NCBI GenBank assembly: GCA_963788935.1
Contig: CAWBIM010000011.1
Coordinates: 1-64,000, forward strand
Source of the DNA: JAOPZW01 sp963788935
Lineage (GTDB): Bacteria > Actinomycetota > Thermoleophilia > Solirubrobacterales > Solirubrobacteraceae
Direction of reading: 5' to 3'
Length of the DNA stretch: 64,000 nt
How positions within the stretch are numbered: the first letter of the stretch is position 1; each line of letters begins with the position of its first letter. The position numbers were made by a program, and so were the translations under genes. Of the stretch, positions 26,278-34,788 are shown piece after piece. The notes under the pieces were generated by a model. It searched no databases, had not been told where the DNA came from, and saw only the letters and a list, made by a program, of their open reading frames with translations.

Positions 26278-27179
26278 AGGTCGCCTACTGGCCCGGCTGC
26301 GTCAGCCGCGGCTTCACCCCCGAGCTGCACGGCTCGATGGCGAAGGTCGCGCCGCTGCTCGACCTCGAGCTCGTCGAGCTCGACCGGGCGTCCTGTTGCG
26401 GCGCGGGCGTCATCGCCGAGCACAACCAGGAGCTCGCCGACACGCTCAACGCGCGCACGTTCGCGCTCGCGCAGCAGGTCGACGGCGCCGAGCTGATGAT
26501 GAACATCTGCTCGACCTGCCAGGGCGCGCAGACCGAGTGCCAGGAGCGCCTCGACGCGAACGCGGACTACCGCGACCACGTCAACGGCACCCTCAGCGCC
26601 GACGGCCTCGCCTACGAGAAGGGGCTCACGAACAAGAACCTCCTCTGGCTGCTCGTCGAGGACATGGGCCTCGACGAGCTGAAGTCGCGGGTCAAGCGCC
26701 CGCTCACCGACCTGCGCGTCGGGCCGTTCTACGGCTGCTACATCGTGCGCCCGACCGACCGCCTGGGCATCGACCGCGAGCACCCGCGCGACACGTACCT
26801 CCACGAGGTCATCGCGGCCCTCGGCGGCGAGGTCATCGAGTACGCGGGCCAGTACAAGTGCTGCGGCTTCCCCATCATCACGATGAACAAGGAGGTGTCG
26901 CTCAAGCAGGCCGGGCGCCACCTCGGGGACGCCGTCGACGCCGACGCCGACTGCCTCGTGACCCCGTGCCCGCTGTGCCACCTCAACCTCGACCTCCAGC
27001 AGCCGCTGGCCGAGCGCGTCATGGGCCGCAACCTCAACATGCCGGTGCTGCACCTCCCCCAGCTCCTCGGCCTCGCGCTCGGGCTCGAGCCCGACGAGCT
27101 CGGGATGCAGCGCCACGTGGTCAAGCCGGCGTCGGTCATCGACTGGACGACGTCGGTGGTCGGCGGCGTCGAGGCCTGA
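26274..27179 (+). CDS. CCG-domain (HdrB/SdhE-like) membrane-associated subunit of succinate dehydrogenase
   Basis: 301 aa. Two cysteine-rich CCG domains: first ASCCGAGV ... NICSTCQGA, second YKCCGFP ... VTPCPLCHLNL, each preceded by a WPGC/YGCY cysteine (VAYWPGCVSRGF, VGPFYGCYIV). This is the heterodisulfide-reductase HdrB-like fold called SdhE in type E succinate:quinone reductases (not the unrelated E. coli SdhE flavinylation factor). It binds a noncubane [4Fe-4S] cluster and is thought to contact the membrane and quinone. No sdhC/sdhD-like helical anchor gene is present within reach, which supports type E. Start ATG 26274 overlaps the sdhB stop. Confidence 0.9.
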   Translation: MKVAYWPGCVSRGFTPELHGSMAKVAPLLDLELVELDRASCCGAGVIAEHNQELADTLNARTFALAQQVDGAELMMNICSTCQGAQTECQERLDANADYRDHVNGTLSADGLAYEKGLTNKNLLWLLVEDMGLDELKSRVKRPLTDLRVGPFYGCYIVRPTDRLGIDREHPRDTYLHEVIAALGGEVIEYAGQYKCCGFPIITMNKEVSLKQAGRHLGDAVDADADCLVTPCPLCHLNLDLQQPLAERVMGRNLNMPVLHLPQLLGLALGLEPDELGMQRHVVKPASVIDWTTSVVGGVEA

Positions 27180-27309
27180 GGTCCGCTGGGCGGTCCCCGG
27201 GCGTCGGGCGGCCGGGCGCCATGCGCGGTCGCGCGCGTCCCGCGGGCGCTCGGGAACTGAAGCGGCGAGGGGGAGGTGAGCGAGCGCTGCGGCGTGCGAT
27301 TCAGACCTC

Positions 27310-27352
27310 CTGATGCGCCTTCTGTGCGCCTGGCAGACAGAACGCGCATCAG
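27310..27352. terminator. 16-bp hairpin after the sdh operon (gap 27180-27626)
   Basis: CTGATGCGCCTTCTGT (27310-27325) pairs with ACAGAACGCGCATCAG (27337-27352) with one mismatch in 16 and an 11-base loop. It lies 131 bases past the sdh operon stop. No T tract. The rest of the 447-base gap holds only imperfect GCGTAGCGCC-like short repeats (around 27485-27545) and no convincing gene. Confidence 0.5.
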
Positions 27353-27626
27353 CCCGCGATCGCCCCCGCCGCGGCCTCCGACCCGCACCCCTTACCGCGC
27401 AGTCCGCAAACGCCGCGCCGCACCCAGAGCGCCCGAGCGGCACGCCACTACCCGACCCTCAGCCCGCGCACACCGCACGCCCACCGCGCATAGCGCCGCA
27501 AGCGCAGGCCCCGCACGCCCCACCCGCCCGCGCGTAGCGCCACAAGGTCACGGCCCGGTCCCTTTTCGGTAAGAACGCGCCCCCGACGGTCAAGAACCCG
27601 GCATGACGCGCCGATGCTCGGCCACC

Positions 27627-27833
27627 ATGCCCGAGGCCAACAGCCAGTCCTTCCCCCAGTCCCAGCGCGAGCTCGTCGGCCTCGCCCTGCGGCGCGGCGC
27701 CTGCCGCCCCGGCGTCGCCCCCGCCGCGCCCGGCTCGCAGCGCGACCGCGTCGCCGCCGCCCTCGCTCTCGGTCTCGGCGGCACCCGCAAGGGTGCCTCG
27801 GCGGGCGTCGCGCGCCGCGGCATCTACCGCTAG
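27627..27833 (+). CDS. Possible 68-aa basic protein
   Basis: Starts MPEANSQSFPQSQRELVGLA and ends VARRGIYR. An in-frame ATG at 27603 would add eight residues. Third codon positions are almost all G or C, as in genuine genes here. Ala, Gly and Arg dominate, with no hydrophobic helix and no known domain. It lies alone between the sdh operon and the cysteine dioxygenase gene. Could be a real small protein or a chance frame. Confidence 0.4.
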   Translation: MPEANSQSFPQSQRELVGLALRRGACRPGVAPAAPGSQRDRVAAALALGLGGTRKGASAGVARRGIYR

Positions 27834-27956
27834 ACGGCCGCCACAACCGCCGCCGCGACGCCGATCTGAGCGGCAGCGCGCCGCAATCGGGCTGGTCGCC
27901 GACCAACGTCGTAGACGCCGTGCGGGTTGTCGCAGCGGCGTTGCGCGAATTCTGCG

Positions 27957-28127
27957 CTGACCGGTCAGGTCCGGTCCCGGCACCATTCATGGTCCCCCTG
28001 GTGGTGTGCGGGGCGGGCTCTGCAACAGCTCGGATGCTGTGCCCGTCCCGCCTCACCGAACCCCATCGCCGAACCCCCACCCCCGCGGGCCGACCCACGG
28101 GCGGCTTTCGACCCAGCCGCCCGTGGG
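27957..28127. promoter_or_regulatory. Palindrome and perfect 13-bp hairpin in the leader of the dioxygenase gene (gap 27834-28202)
   Basis: CTGACCGGTCAG (27957-27968) is a perfect 12-bp palindrome, an operator-like site. CCCACGGGCGGCT (28094-28106) and AGCCGCCCGTGGG (28115-28127) are exact complements with an 8-base loop, ending 75 bases before the GTG at 28203. The hairpin may terminate upstream transcription or attenuate the dioxygenase mRNA. No known riboswitch consensus recognised, and no gene seen in the 369-base gap. Confidence 0.5.
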
Positions 28128-28202
28128 CCGTCGCGCTACCCGCACCCGGCGACGCCTGTTCTCTCCCCGGTCGCACCGGCCGTCCGATGGGACAGTCCTG
28201 GT

Positions 28203-28772
28203 GTGCCCCCCTTCGCCTCCCCCTCTCCCTTCTCCGCGACCTCCGAGTCGCCGGCGTTCGCGAGCTTCGCCCGCACCGCCGACGCCCTCGTCGACCAGCC
28301 CCACGCGATCGCCGCGCATCTCACGCAGCTCCTGCGCCGCGACGACTGGCTCGCGCCCGAGGATCGTGCGCCCGGAACCGACTCCTATCGCCAGCACGTC
28401 CTCCACGTGTCGCCGTGCCGGCAGCTCTCGATCGTGTCGCTCGTCTGGCTCCCCGGCCAGACGACGCCCGTCCACGACCACGTCTCGTGGTGCATCGTCG
28501 GCGTCTACCGCGGCGTCGAGCGCGAGGAGCGCTTCGACCTCGTCGAGGCCGACGGCCGCCAGTGGCTCGAGCCGGCCGGCACGGTGTTCGCCGCCCGCGG
28601 CCACGTCGAGACCCTCATCCCGCCCGAGGGCGACATCCACACCGTGACGGCCGCCGGCCGCGACCTCGCGATCTCGATCCACGTGTACGGCGCCGACATC
28701 GAGCAGCGCGGCACGAGCATCGACCGCCGCTACGACGACCTCCCCGTCGTGCGGCGCGACCGCTCCGCCTGA
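28203..28772 (+). CDS. Cysteine dioxygenase-family cupin protein
   Basis: 189 aa from GTG 28203. A cupin: TPVHDHVSWCIVGVYRGVERE provides the H-x-H iron ligands in the first cupin motif, and GHVETLIPPEGDIHTVT the third His in the second. This arrangement, with HVLHVSPCRQLSIVSLVWLPGQ before it, matches the cysteine dioxygenase (PF05995-like) family, which oxidises thiols such as cysteine or 3-mercaptopropionate with O2. Substrate cannot be settled from sequence. Stands alone as one transcription unit with a hairpin in its leader. Confidence 0.85.
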   Translation: MPPFASPSPFSATSESPAFASFARTADALVDQPHAIAAHLTQLLRRDDWLAPEDRAPGTDSYRQHVLHVSPCRQLSIVSLVWLPGQTTPVHDHVSWCIVGVYRGVEREERFDLVEADGRQWLEPAGTVFAARGHVETLIPPEGDIHTVTAAGRDLAISIHVYGADIEQRGTSIDRRYDDLPVVRRDRSA

Positions 28773-28880
28773 GCCCGGACGGTCCGCCCGCGGTCCGTTT
28801 CGACCGCCGGTCCAGCCACGTCCGCCGTCGGGTCCATGGGCGGGCGCGACGCCCGTCGCTAGGTTCGCGCGGTGCGCCTG

Positions 28881-29015
28881 TCACCCGCCGACCAGGACAA
28901 GCTGCTGCTCGCGGTCGCCGGACACGAGCGTGTAGGCGTCGACGACCCACTGCAGCGCGCTCAGGTCGGCGTCGAGGTCACGGGCCAGGCCGGCGCCCGC
29001 TTCGACGACGCCAGG
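28881..29015 (-). pseudogene. Remnant of an MFS (EmrB/QacA-type) drug exporter
   Basis: On the minus strand about 44 codons read ...GLARDLDADLSALQWVVDAY then TLV, ending at a stop after VGG. The block LARDLDADLSALQWVVDAYTLV is the well-known segment just before and in TM1 of 14-TM MFS exporters. Nothing before or after continues the family: the frame upstream is Arg-rich and the protein stops at once. It lies downstream of the DUF4386 gene. Probably a decayed fragment; coincidence cannot be excluded because the opposite strand also reads a family-like peptide. Confidence 0.35.
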
Positions 29016-29043
29016 CCGTCGCCGAGCGCCGCCCCGGCCCCGC

Positions 29044-29730
29044 TCACGACGCCGTCGACGCGACGCGCGCGCGCTCGCGCACGAGCAGCACGACCCCGAA
29101 GGCGATGAGCCACAGGCTCCACAGCACGTAGCCGGCGAAGTTCGCCGTGTCGACGGCCGGGAGGTCGAGCGGCGAGACGACCCCGACGAGGACCAGCGCG
29201 GCCGCGACGCCCCCGAGGACGACGAACCAGCGCCCGGCGAAGCGCCGGCCGAGGGCGACGAGGACGAGCACGGTCCACGTCGCCGTCAGGAGGTACCCGA
29301 GCGTCTCGCCGATCGCCGTGCCGAGGATGTCGCTCGCCGTCGTGAACGCGTCGCGGGCGTCGGCGGCGACGGCGGCGGATCCGCTCGCGGCGTCCGCGGC
29401 GTAGCCGGGCACGAGCAGCGGCCAGCGCAGCAGGCCGACGACCTGCACGACGGCGGCGGCGATCCCGACGCGCACCGCGATCCGCATCGCGGGCGCCGAC
29501 GACAGGCGGCCGACGCCGACCGCGATCGGGGCGAACAGCGCGGCGGACAGGGCCAGGACGACGAACCAGGCGCTCACCGCGTTCTGGTGCGCGCGGAACG
29601 AGGCCAGCACGTCGCCGGCCGGATGGTCGAGCACGTCGGGGTAGTCGAAGATCGACCCGAGGGCCGTGAAGCCGACGTTCGCGAGGACGGCGGCGAGGAT
29701 CAGCAGGGCGGCGGTGCGGCGTGGGCTCAT
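29044..29730 (-). CDS. DUF4386-like polytopic membrane protein
   Basis: 228 aa from ATG 29730, preceded by a strong AGGAGG. Six hydrophobic segments. The opening MSPRRTAALLILAAVLANVG and the later FDYPDVLDHPAGDVLASF and YVLWSLWLIAFGVVLLV match the layout of DUF4386 membrane proteins. Function of the family is unknown. ATGA overlap with the preceding 115-aa gene shows an operon, divergent from the SARP regulator, which may control it. Confidence 0.75.
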   Translation of the reverse strand: MSPRRTAALLILAAVLANVGFTALGSIFDYPDVLDHPAGDVLASFRAHQNAVSAWFVVLALSAALFAPIAVGVGRLSSAPAMRIAVRVGIAAAVVQVVGLLRWPLLVPGYAADAASGSAAVAADARDAFTTASDILGTAIGETLGYLLTATWTVLVLVALGRRFAGRWFVVLGGVAAALVLVGVVSPLDLPAVDTANFAGYVLWSLWLIAFGVVLLVRERARVASTAS

Positions 29731-30074
29731 GGCCCCTCCTTGGTCGTGGGCTGGTCGTGACCGGCGTCGGCGATCCACGCGACGAGGACGTTGTCGGGGT
29801 GGTCGACGAGGTGGTCGCGGGCGAGGGCGTCGACGAGGTCGCGGTCGCCCCGCCGGTGGGCGGCGGCGATCGCGACGAGCTGGCGGTCGCGGGTGGTGGC
29901 CGCGACCTCGGCCGCCCGCGTCAGCAGGCGGTCGGCGTCGGGGGCGAACAGGGCCGCCGCGACGAGGACGAGCGGGTCGTCGCTCGTGCCCGCGGCCGCG
30001 ACGATCGCGGCGACCGCCGCGTCGTCGCCGACCACGAGACGGCGGAGCAGGTCGCGGGGCTGGGTCGACGGCAT
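29727..30074 (-). CDS. Helical-repeat hypothetical protein, operon partner of DUF4386 gene
   Basis: 115 aa, all-helical in appearance, with Ala/Asp/Val-rich repeats such as LVLVAAALFAPDADRLLTRA and LVAIAAAHRRGDRDLVDALA. These resemble two to three TPR-like helix pairs. No export signal. Stop overlaps the DUF4386 start (ATGA). Divergent from the SARP gene across a 68-base gap containing 11-bp spaced repeats. No specific function can be assigned. Confidence 0.6.
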   Translation of the reverse strand: MPSTQPRDLLRRLVVGDDAAVAAIVAAAGTSDDPLVLVAAALFAPDADRLLTRAAEVAATTRDRQLVAIAAAHRRGDRDLVDALARDHLVDHPDNVLVAWIADAGHDQPTTKEGP

Positions 30075-30096
30075 GGGGCGACCATCCCGGGCGGCG

Positions 30097-30136
30097 CTGA
30101 CGCGGCCCTGACACCGCGCTGACGCGGACGTAGACT
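30097..30136 (+). promoter_or_regulatory. SARP-type heptamer repeats and leaderless promoter
   Basis: Three direct heptamers CTGACGC, CTGACAC, CTGACGC begin at 30097, 30108 and 30119, exactly 11 bases apart (7-mer plus 4-base spacer). TAGACT at 30131-30136 is a good -10, five bases after the last heptamer, and would start transcription at about the GTG at 30143. OmpR-like SARP proteins are known to bind such 11-bp spaced heptamers overlapping the -35 position. The adjacent SARP gene suggests autoregulation. Confidence 0.65.
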
Positions 30137-30142
30137 CGCGCC

Positions 30143-33100
30143 GTGCTCCGGATCTCGGTGCTCGGCCCGGTCGAGGTCACGCGCGACGCGCGGGCGCTCC
30201 CGGTGCCCGGCGGCCGGACCGCGGAGCTGCTCGTCCGCCTCGCGCTGGAGGCCGGCGCGCCGGTCACGGCCGATCGCCTCCTCGACGACCTGTGGGGCGG
30301 CGCGGGCATCAGCCGCAACGCGCTGCAGGCGATGGTCGCCCGGCTGCGCCGCGCCCTCGGCGACCCCGCCGCGGTCGAGCACGGCGACGCCGGCTACCGG
30401 CTCGCGGTCGCGCCCGACGCGGTCGACGCCCTACGCCTCCTCGCCGCGGCGCCCGAGGCGGCGCGGCGGCTCGGCGCGGGCGACGACGCCGGGGCGGCCG
30501 CACTCGCCGGCGAGGCGCTCGCCCCGCTCGGCGCCGAGCTGCTCCCCGCGGCGGGCGACTGGGCCGCCCCGTTCCGGGCCCGGCTCGAGGAGGCGCGCTC
30601 GACACTGCTCGAGACCCGCGCCGCGGCGCGGCTGCGCCTCGGCGAGGACGTCGTGGGCGAGCTCGAGGCGGCCGTCGCGGCGGCGCCGTACCAGGAGCGG
30701 CTGTGGGAGCTGTTGATCACCGCGCTCTATGGCGCGGGCCGTCAGGCCGACGCGCTCGCCGCCTACCGCCGCGTCCGCGACCGGCTCGCCGGCGACCTCG
30801 GGCTCGAGCCCGGCCCCGGACTGCGCGCCCTCGAGCGGCGGGTCCTCGACCACGACCCGGCGCTCGCCAGGAGCCGCGACCGCCGCCCCCGCCCCCGCGG
30901 CGGCCGCCCCACCGCCGCCCGCCGGCAACCTCCCGTCCCTCGCGCCCGCGCTCGTCGGCCGCGACGCCGAGCTCGACGGGCTGCAGGCCCTGCTCGCCGA
31001 CCACCGCCTCGTCGAGGTCGTCGGCCCCGGCGGCATCGGCAAGACCGCGCTCGCCCTCGCCGCCGGCCGGGCGCTCGCGGCGACGCCGGGCGGCGTCTGG
31101 CTCGCGCGGCTCGAGGGCGCCCGGACGGCCGACGAGGTGCTCGACACCGTCGTCGCGGCGTTCGAGGTGACCGGCGGCGAGGCGGCGCTCCTCGAGCGGG
31201 TCCGGCGCGGCGGCGGGCTGCTCGTGCTCGACAACTGCGAGCACGTCGCCGACGCGGCCGCCACGCTCGCCGAGCGCCTGCTCGACGCCGCGCCCGCGCT
31301 GCGCGTCCTCGCCACGAGCCAGGCCGCGCTGGACGTCGACGGCGAGGTGCTCTTCGAGCTCGCACCGCTCGCGCTCGCCGACGCCGTCGAGCTCTTCACC
31401 CGCCGCGCGACGCGGGCCGGCGACCCCGACGAGGTCCACGAGCTGTGCCGCGCGCTCGACGGCCTGCCGCTCGCGATCGAGCTCGCCGCCGCCCGGACCC
31501 GGACGCTCCCGGTCGAGGAGATCGCGCGCCGCCTGGACGACCGCTTCGCCGTCCTGCACGACCCGACGAGCCGCAAGCCCGAGCGCCGTCGCGCGCTGCG
31601 GGCGACGATCGGCTGGAGCTACGACCTGCTGTTCCCCGACGACCAGCGCGGGCTCTGGGCGCTGGCCGCGTTCAGCGGCGGGGCGCCGCTCGCCGCGCTC
31701 GAGTCGGTCCTCGCGGCCCTCGACGTGCCGCCGGCCGCGGGGATCGACGTGATCGGCCGCCTCGCCGGCCGTTCGCTCGTGATCGTCGACGACGCCGCCC
31801 CCGCGCCCCGCTACCGCCTGCTCGACAGCATCCGCGCGTTCGCGCTCGAGGCGCTCGAGGCGGCGGGGCTGACCGCCCGCGCCCGCGACGCGCACGCCGC
31901 GTGGTACGCCGCCGCCGCGGCCGGGTCGACGGCGGGCGTGCGCAGCGCCCGCCAGGCCGAGCACCTCGCGTTCGCCCGGGCCGAACGCTCGAACATCGAC
32001 GCCGCCCTCGCCTGGACCGCGGCGCACGACCCGCGGCGCGCGCTCGCCATCGTGGCCGGGTTCGGCTGGGCGTGGATCGTCCTCGGCGACAGCCGCGGCG
32101 CCCAGCGCCTCCTGACCGCGCTGGACGCCGCGGGCGACGCGGCGCCCGCGCGCGACCGGGCCGGCGCGCTGCTCCTCGCCGCCTGGATCGAGGCCTCGAC
32201 CGGCCACCTCGAGCCCGCGCGCCGTCACGTCGCCGCCGCGGAGGCGATCGCCGAGGCGACCGGCGACGACGACCTCCGCGCCCGCGCCGCCTACCACCTC
32301 GCCTACGTCGTCTCCCACCACGGGCAGTGGGAGGAGGCGCTCGCGCTGACCGCCCGCAGCCGCGCCCTCTACGACCCCCTCGACCGCCCGTGGGACCAGG
32401 CCGCCAACGCGCTGTTCGCCTCGCGCGCCGCGATCTCGGCCGGCGACCGGGCGCGGGCGCACGAGGCCCGCGACGAGGTCCAGCGGTGGCTCGCCGTCGT
32501 CGACGACCCGTGGCTGCACGTGCGGCGCGATGCGATGCTGGGCGAGCTCGCGCGGGTCGAGCACCGCTTCGACGAGGCCGTCCGCCACGTCGCCCGAGCG
32601 GCCGAGACCTCGGCCCGGCTCGGGTTCCTGCAGACCGAGGCCTACCAGGTGTCGAGCCTCGGCCGGGCGCAGTGCCAGGCGGGCGACTACCCGGCGGGCG
32701 CGGCGACGCTCGAGCGCGCGATCGAGAAGGCCGAGCGCATCGGCGACGTGCGGCTCGCGGCGCTCGCGCGCGTGCACCTCGGCCGCGTGCGGCGCGCGCT
32801 CGGCGACACCGCGGGCGCGCGGGCGGCGCTCGAGGCGGCGGCGGCGTTCCACCGCGACGCGGGCGGCGGGGAGCAGGCCGCGCTCGGCGACTGCCTCCTC
32901 GCCGCGCTCGACGCCGAGGCCGGGGCGCCGGACGCGGAGGCGCGGCTCGGCGCGATCCTCGCGACGGCCCGCGCCGGCGGCGACGCGCCCGTCGAGGTCT
33001 TCGCGCTCGACGCGCTCGCCCGGCTCGCGGCCACCGCCGGCGACCACGCCGCCGCGGCGGGCCTGGCGGAGGCCGCCGACCGGCGCATGGCGGCCGCGGC

Positions 33101-33158
33101 GCACTTCGTCAGTGAGCGCGACCGGACCGACGCGCGCTCGCTCAGGCAGACCGCCTGA
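30143..33158 (+). CDS. AfsR/SARP-type transcriptional regulator with NB-ARC ATPase and TPR domains (one frame break)
   Basis: About 1,004 aa after correction. MLRISVLGPVEVTRDARALP opens an OmpR-type winged helix (1-90), followed by a bacterial transcriptional activator (BTAD) domain (95-240). The frame changes at 30869 in a Pro/Ala linker after DHDPALA; skipping one A leads to GAATAAPAPAAAAPPPP. Then come LVGRDAELDGLQ and the P-loop GPGGIGKTALAL, Walker B LLVLDNCEHV, ATSQAAL sensor, LDGLPLAIELAAA, and TPR-like repeats to the end. Such STAND regulators activate secondary-metabolite or stress genes on ligand/ATP binding. Starts leaderless at GTG 30143; 3' end overlaps the EamA gene by 17 bases. 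Confidence 0.9.
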
Positions 33159-34083
33159 GGCGCCGGTCGCCGCGCCCGTTGAGCACGACGAACGCGGCGA
33201 GGCCCACCATCACGATCGCGATCCCGGCGACCTGGCGGGCGTTGACGACCTCGCCGAGGAGCAGGAACGACCAGACGACCGCGAGCGCCGGCTGGGCGAC
33301 CTGCGCGATGCCGATCGTGCCGATCTGGATCGTCTTCTGGGCGTAGACGAGCAGCCCCTGGGCCGCGACCCCGCTCGTGAAGGTGAGGATCAGCATGTAC
33401 GTCCAGCCCGTGCCGCTCAGCCCGAACACGTCGCCGTTCACGACCGCCAGCGGCAGCACCGCGACGGCCGCGATCGGGCAGATCGTGGCCATGAACGTCG
33501 TCACGTCCATGTCGCGCCGGAAGCGCTTCGTCGACGCGACGTAGCCGACGAGCAGCAGCATCGCGACCAGGCCGAACACGTTGCCCTCCAGCGAGGCGTC
33601 GCCGTTGGCCGGCGCGCTGAAGAGGACGAGCGCGACGCCGCCGAACGCGAGCACCGCGAACGCCAGCGCCCGGCGGTCGAGGTACTCCGCGAACAGCCAC
33701 GCGCCGACCGGGACGATGAAGAACGGCGCGAGCGAGCCGATCAGCGCGGCGTTCGCGACGCTGTTGTGCGTTGCTCCGGCGAAGAAGACCGCGAGGTTCA
33801 GGCCGAAGAAGACGCCGGGGACGAGGACGCGGCGCACGTCGCGCAGCGTGACCCGCCGCCCCGTGCTCCACAGCACGGCGTTCCACACGACGCTGACCGT
33901 CACCATCCGCCAGAAGGCGACGAGGACGCCCGGCGACTCGGCGCGCTTGACGAGCGTCGAGCTCAACGAGAACCCGACGACGAGCCCGACGACCGCGAGC
34001 ACCCCGAGGGTCCGCGCGCTGGGAACGCCGAGGCGGGCCGGCGGGTCGACCGGCGGGTCTGCGGCGTGCGGCGCGGCGCTCAC
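33142..34083 (-). CDS. EamA-family (DMT) transporter
   Basis: 313 aa with ten hydrophobic helices in two homologous halves (EamA repeats, about 30-160 and 175-300). AFWRMVTVSVVWNAVLW in the first half and AQVAQPALAVVWSFLLLGE in the second are typical DMT signatures. Exporter of small metabolites, substrate unknown. The N-terminus (about 25 residues) is Pro/Ala-rich and cytoplasmic. It converges on the SARP gene with overlapping ends. Confidence 0.88.
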   Translation of the reverse strand: MSAAPHAADPPVDPPARLGVPSARTLGVLAVVGLVVGFSLSSTLVKRAESPGVLVAFWRMVTVSVVWNAVLWSTGRRVTLRDVRRVLVPGVFFGLNLAVFFAGATHNSVANAALIGSLAPFFIVPVGAWLFAEYLDRRALAFAVLAFGGVALVLFSAPANGDASLEGNVFGLVAMLLLVGYVASTKRFRRDMDVTTFMATICPIAAVAVLPLAVVNGDVFGLSGTGWTYMLILTFTSGVAAQGLLVYAQKTIQIGTIGIAQVAQPALAVVWSFLLLGEVVNARQVAGIAIVMVGLAAFVVLNGRGDRRLRRSA

Positions 34084-34122
34084 CCGAGCACACTATCCGC
34101 GGCCGCGACGCCGTCGCCGGCG

Positions 34123-34788
34123 CTACTCGGGCGCGCCCGGGACGACGAGGCCCGATTCGTAGGCGAGCACGACGGCCTGGACGCGGTCGCGCAGCCCGAG
34201 CTTGCCGAGCACGTGGGCGACGTGGGTCTTCACCGTCGTGTCGCCGAGCACGAGCGTCTCGGCGATCTCGGCGTTCGACAGGCCGCGGGCGAGCAGGCGC
34301 AGGACCTCGAGCTCGCGCGGGGTCAGCTCGTCGAGCGCGCTCGGCTGCGTCCGGCGCTGCTGCGGGCCGAAGCGGGCGAACTCCTCGATCAGGCGGCGCG
34401 TGACGGTCGGGGCGAGCAGCGCCTCGCCGTCCGCGACCGCGCGGATGCCGTCGGCGAGCTGCTCGGGCGGCGTGTCCTTGAGCAGGAACCCGCTCGCCCC
34501 GGCCTGGAGCGCGTCGTAGACGTACTCGTCGAGGTCGTAGGTCGTGAGGACGAGCACGCGGGTCGGGTGCGCGGCGGTGATCGCGCGGGTCGCGGCGATG
34601 CCGTCGAGCCGCGGCATCCGGATGTCCATCAGGACCACGTCGGGCTCGAGGCGCCCGACGCCGTGGACGGCCTCCTCGCCGTTGGAGGCCTCGCCCACGA
34701 CCTCGATGTCGGCGTGGCTCTCGAGCACGAGCCGGAAGCCGGCCCGCACGAGCGACTGGTCGTCGGCGAGCAGGACGCGGACGCTCAC
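34123..34788 (-). CDS. NarL/LuxR-family response regulator
   Basis: 221 aa from GTG 34788. Receiver: VRVLLADDQSLVRAGF (acidic pair), DVVLMDIRMPRLDGIAA (phospho-Asp), LVLTTYDLDEYVYDAL (Thr) and ASGFLLKDTPPEQLADGIRA (Lys) are all intact. The output HTH is LTPRELEVLRLLARGLSNAE...TTVKTHVAHVLGKLGLRDR. It forms a GTGA-coupled pair with the kinase at 34785-36806, which should phosphorylate it. Very similar in arrangement to the regulator at 60615-61307. Confidence 0.95.
   Translation of the reverse strand: MSVRVLLADDQSLVRAGFRLVLESHADIEVVGEASNGEEAVHGVGRLEPDVVLMDIRMPRLDGIAATRAITAAHPTRVLVLTTYDLDEYVYDALQAGASGFLLKDTPPEQLADGIRAVADGEALLAPTVTRRLIEEFARFGPQQRRTQPSALDELTPRELEVLRLLARGLSNAEIAETLVLGDTTVKTHVAHVLGKLGLRDRVQAVVLAYESGLVVPGAPE

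Noticed and set aside
28872..28925. Plus-strand peptide MRLSPADQDKLLLAVAG resembling the N-terminus of urease gamma subunit
   Set aside because: The similarity ends after 17 residues, the rest does not match urease gamma and no ureB/ureC follows. The opposite strand gives a longer MFS match, so this is probably antisense coincidence.
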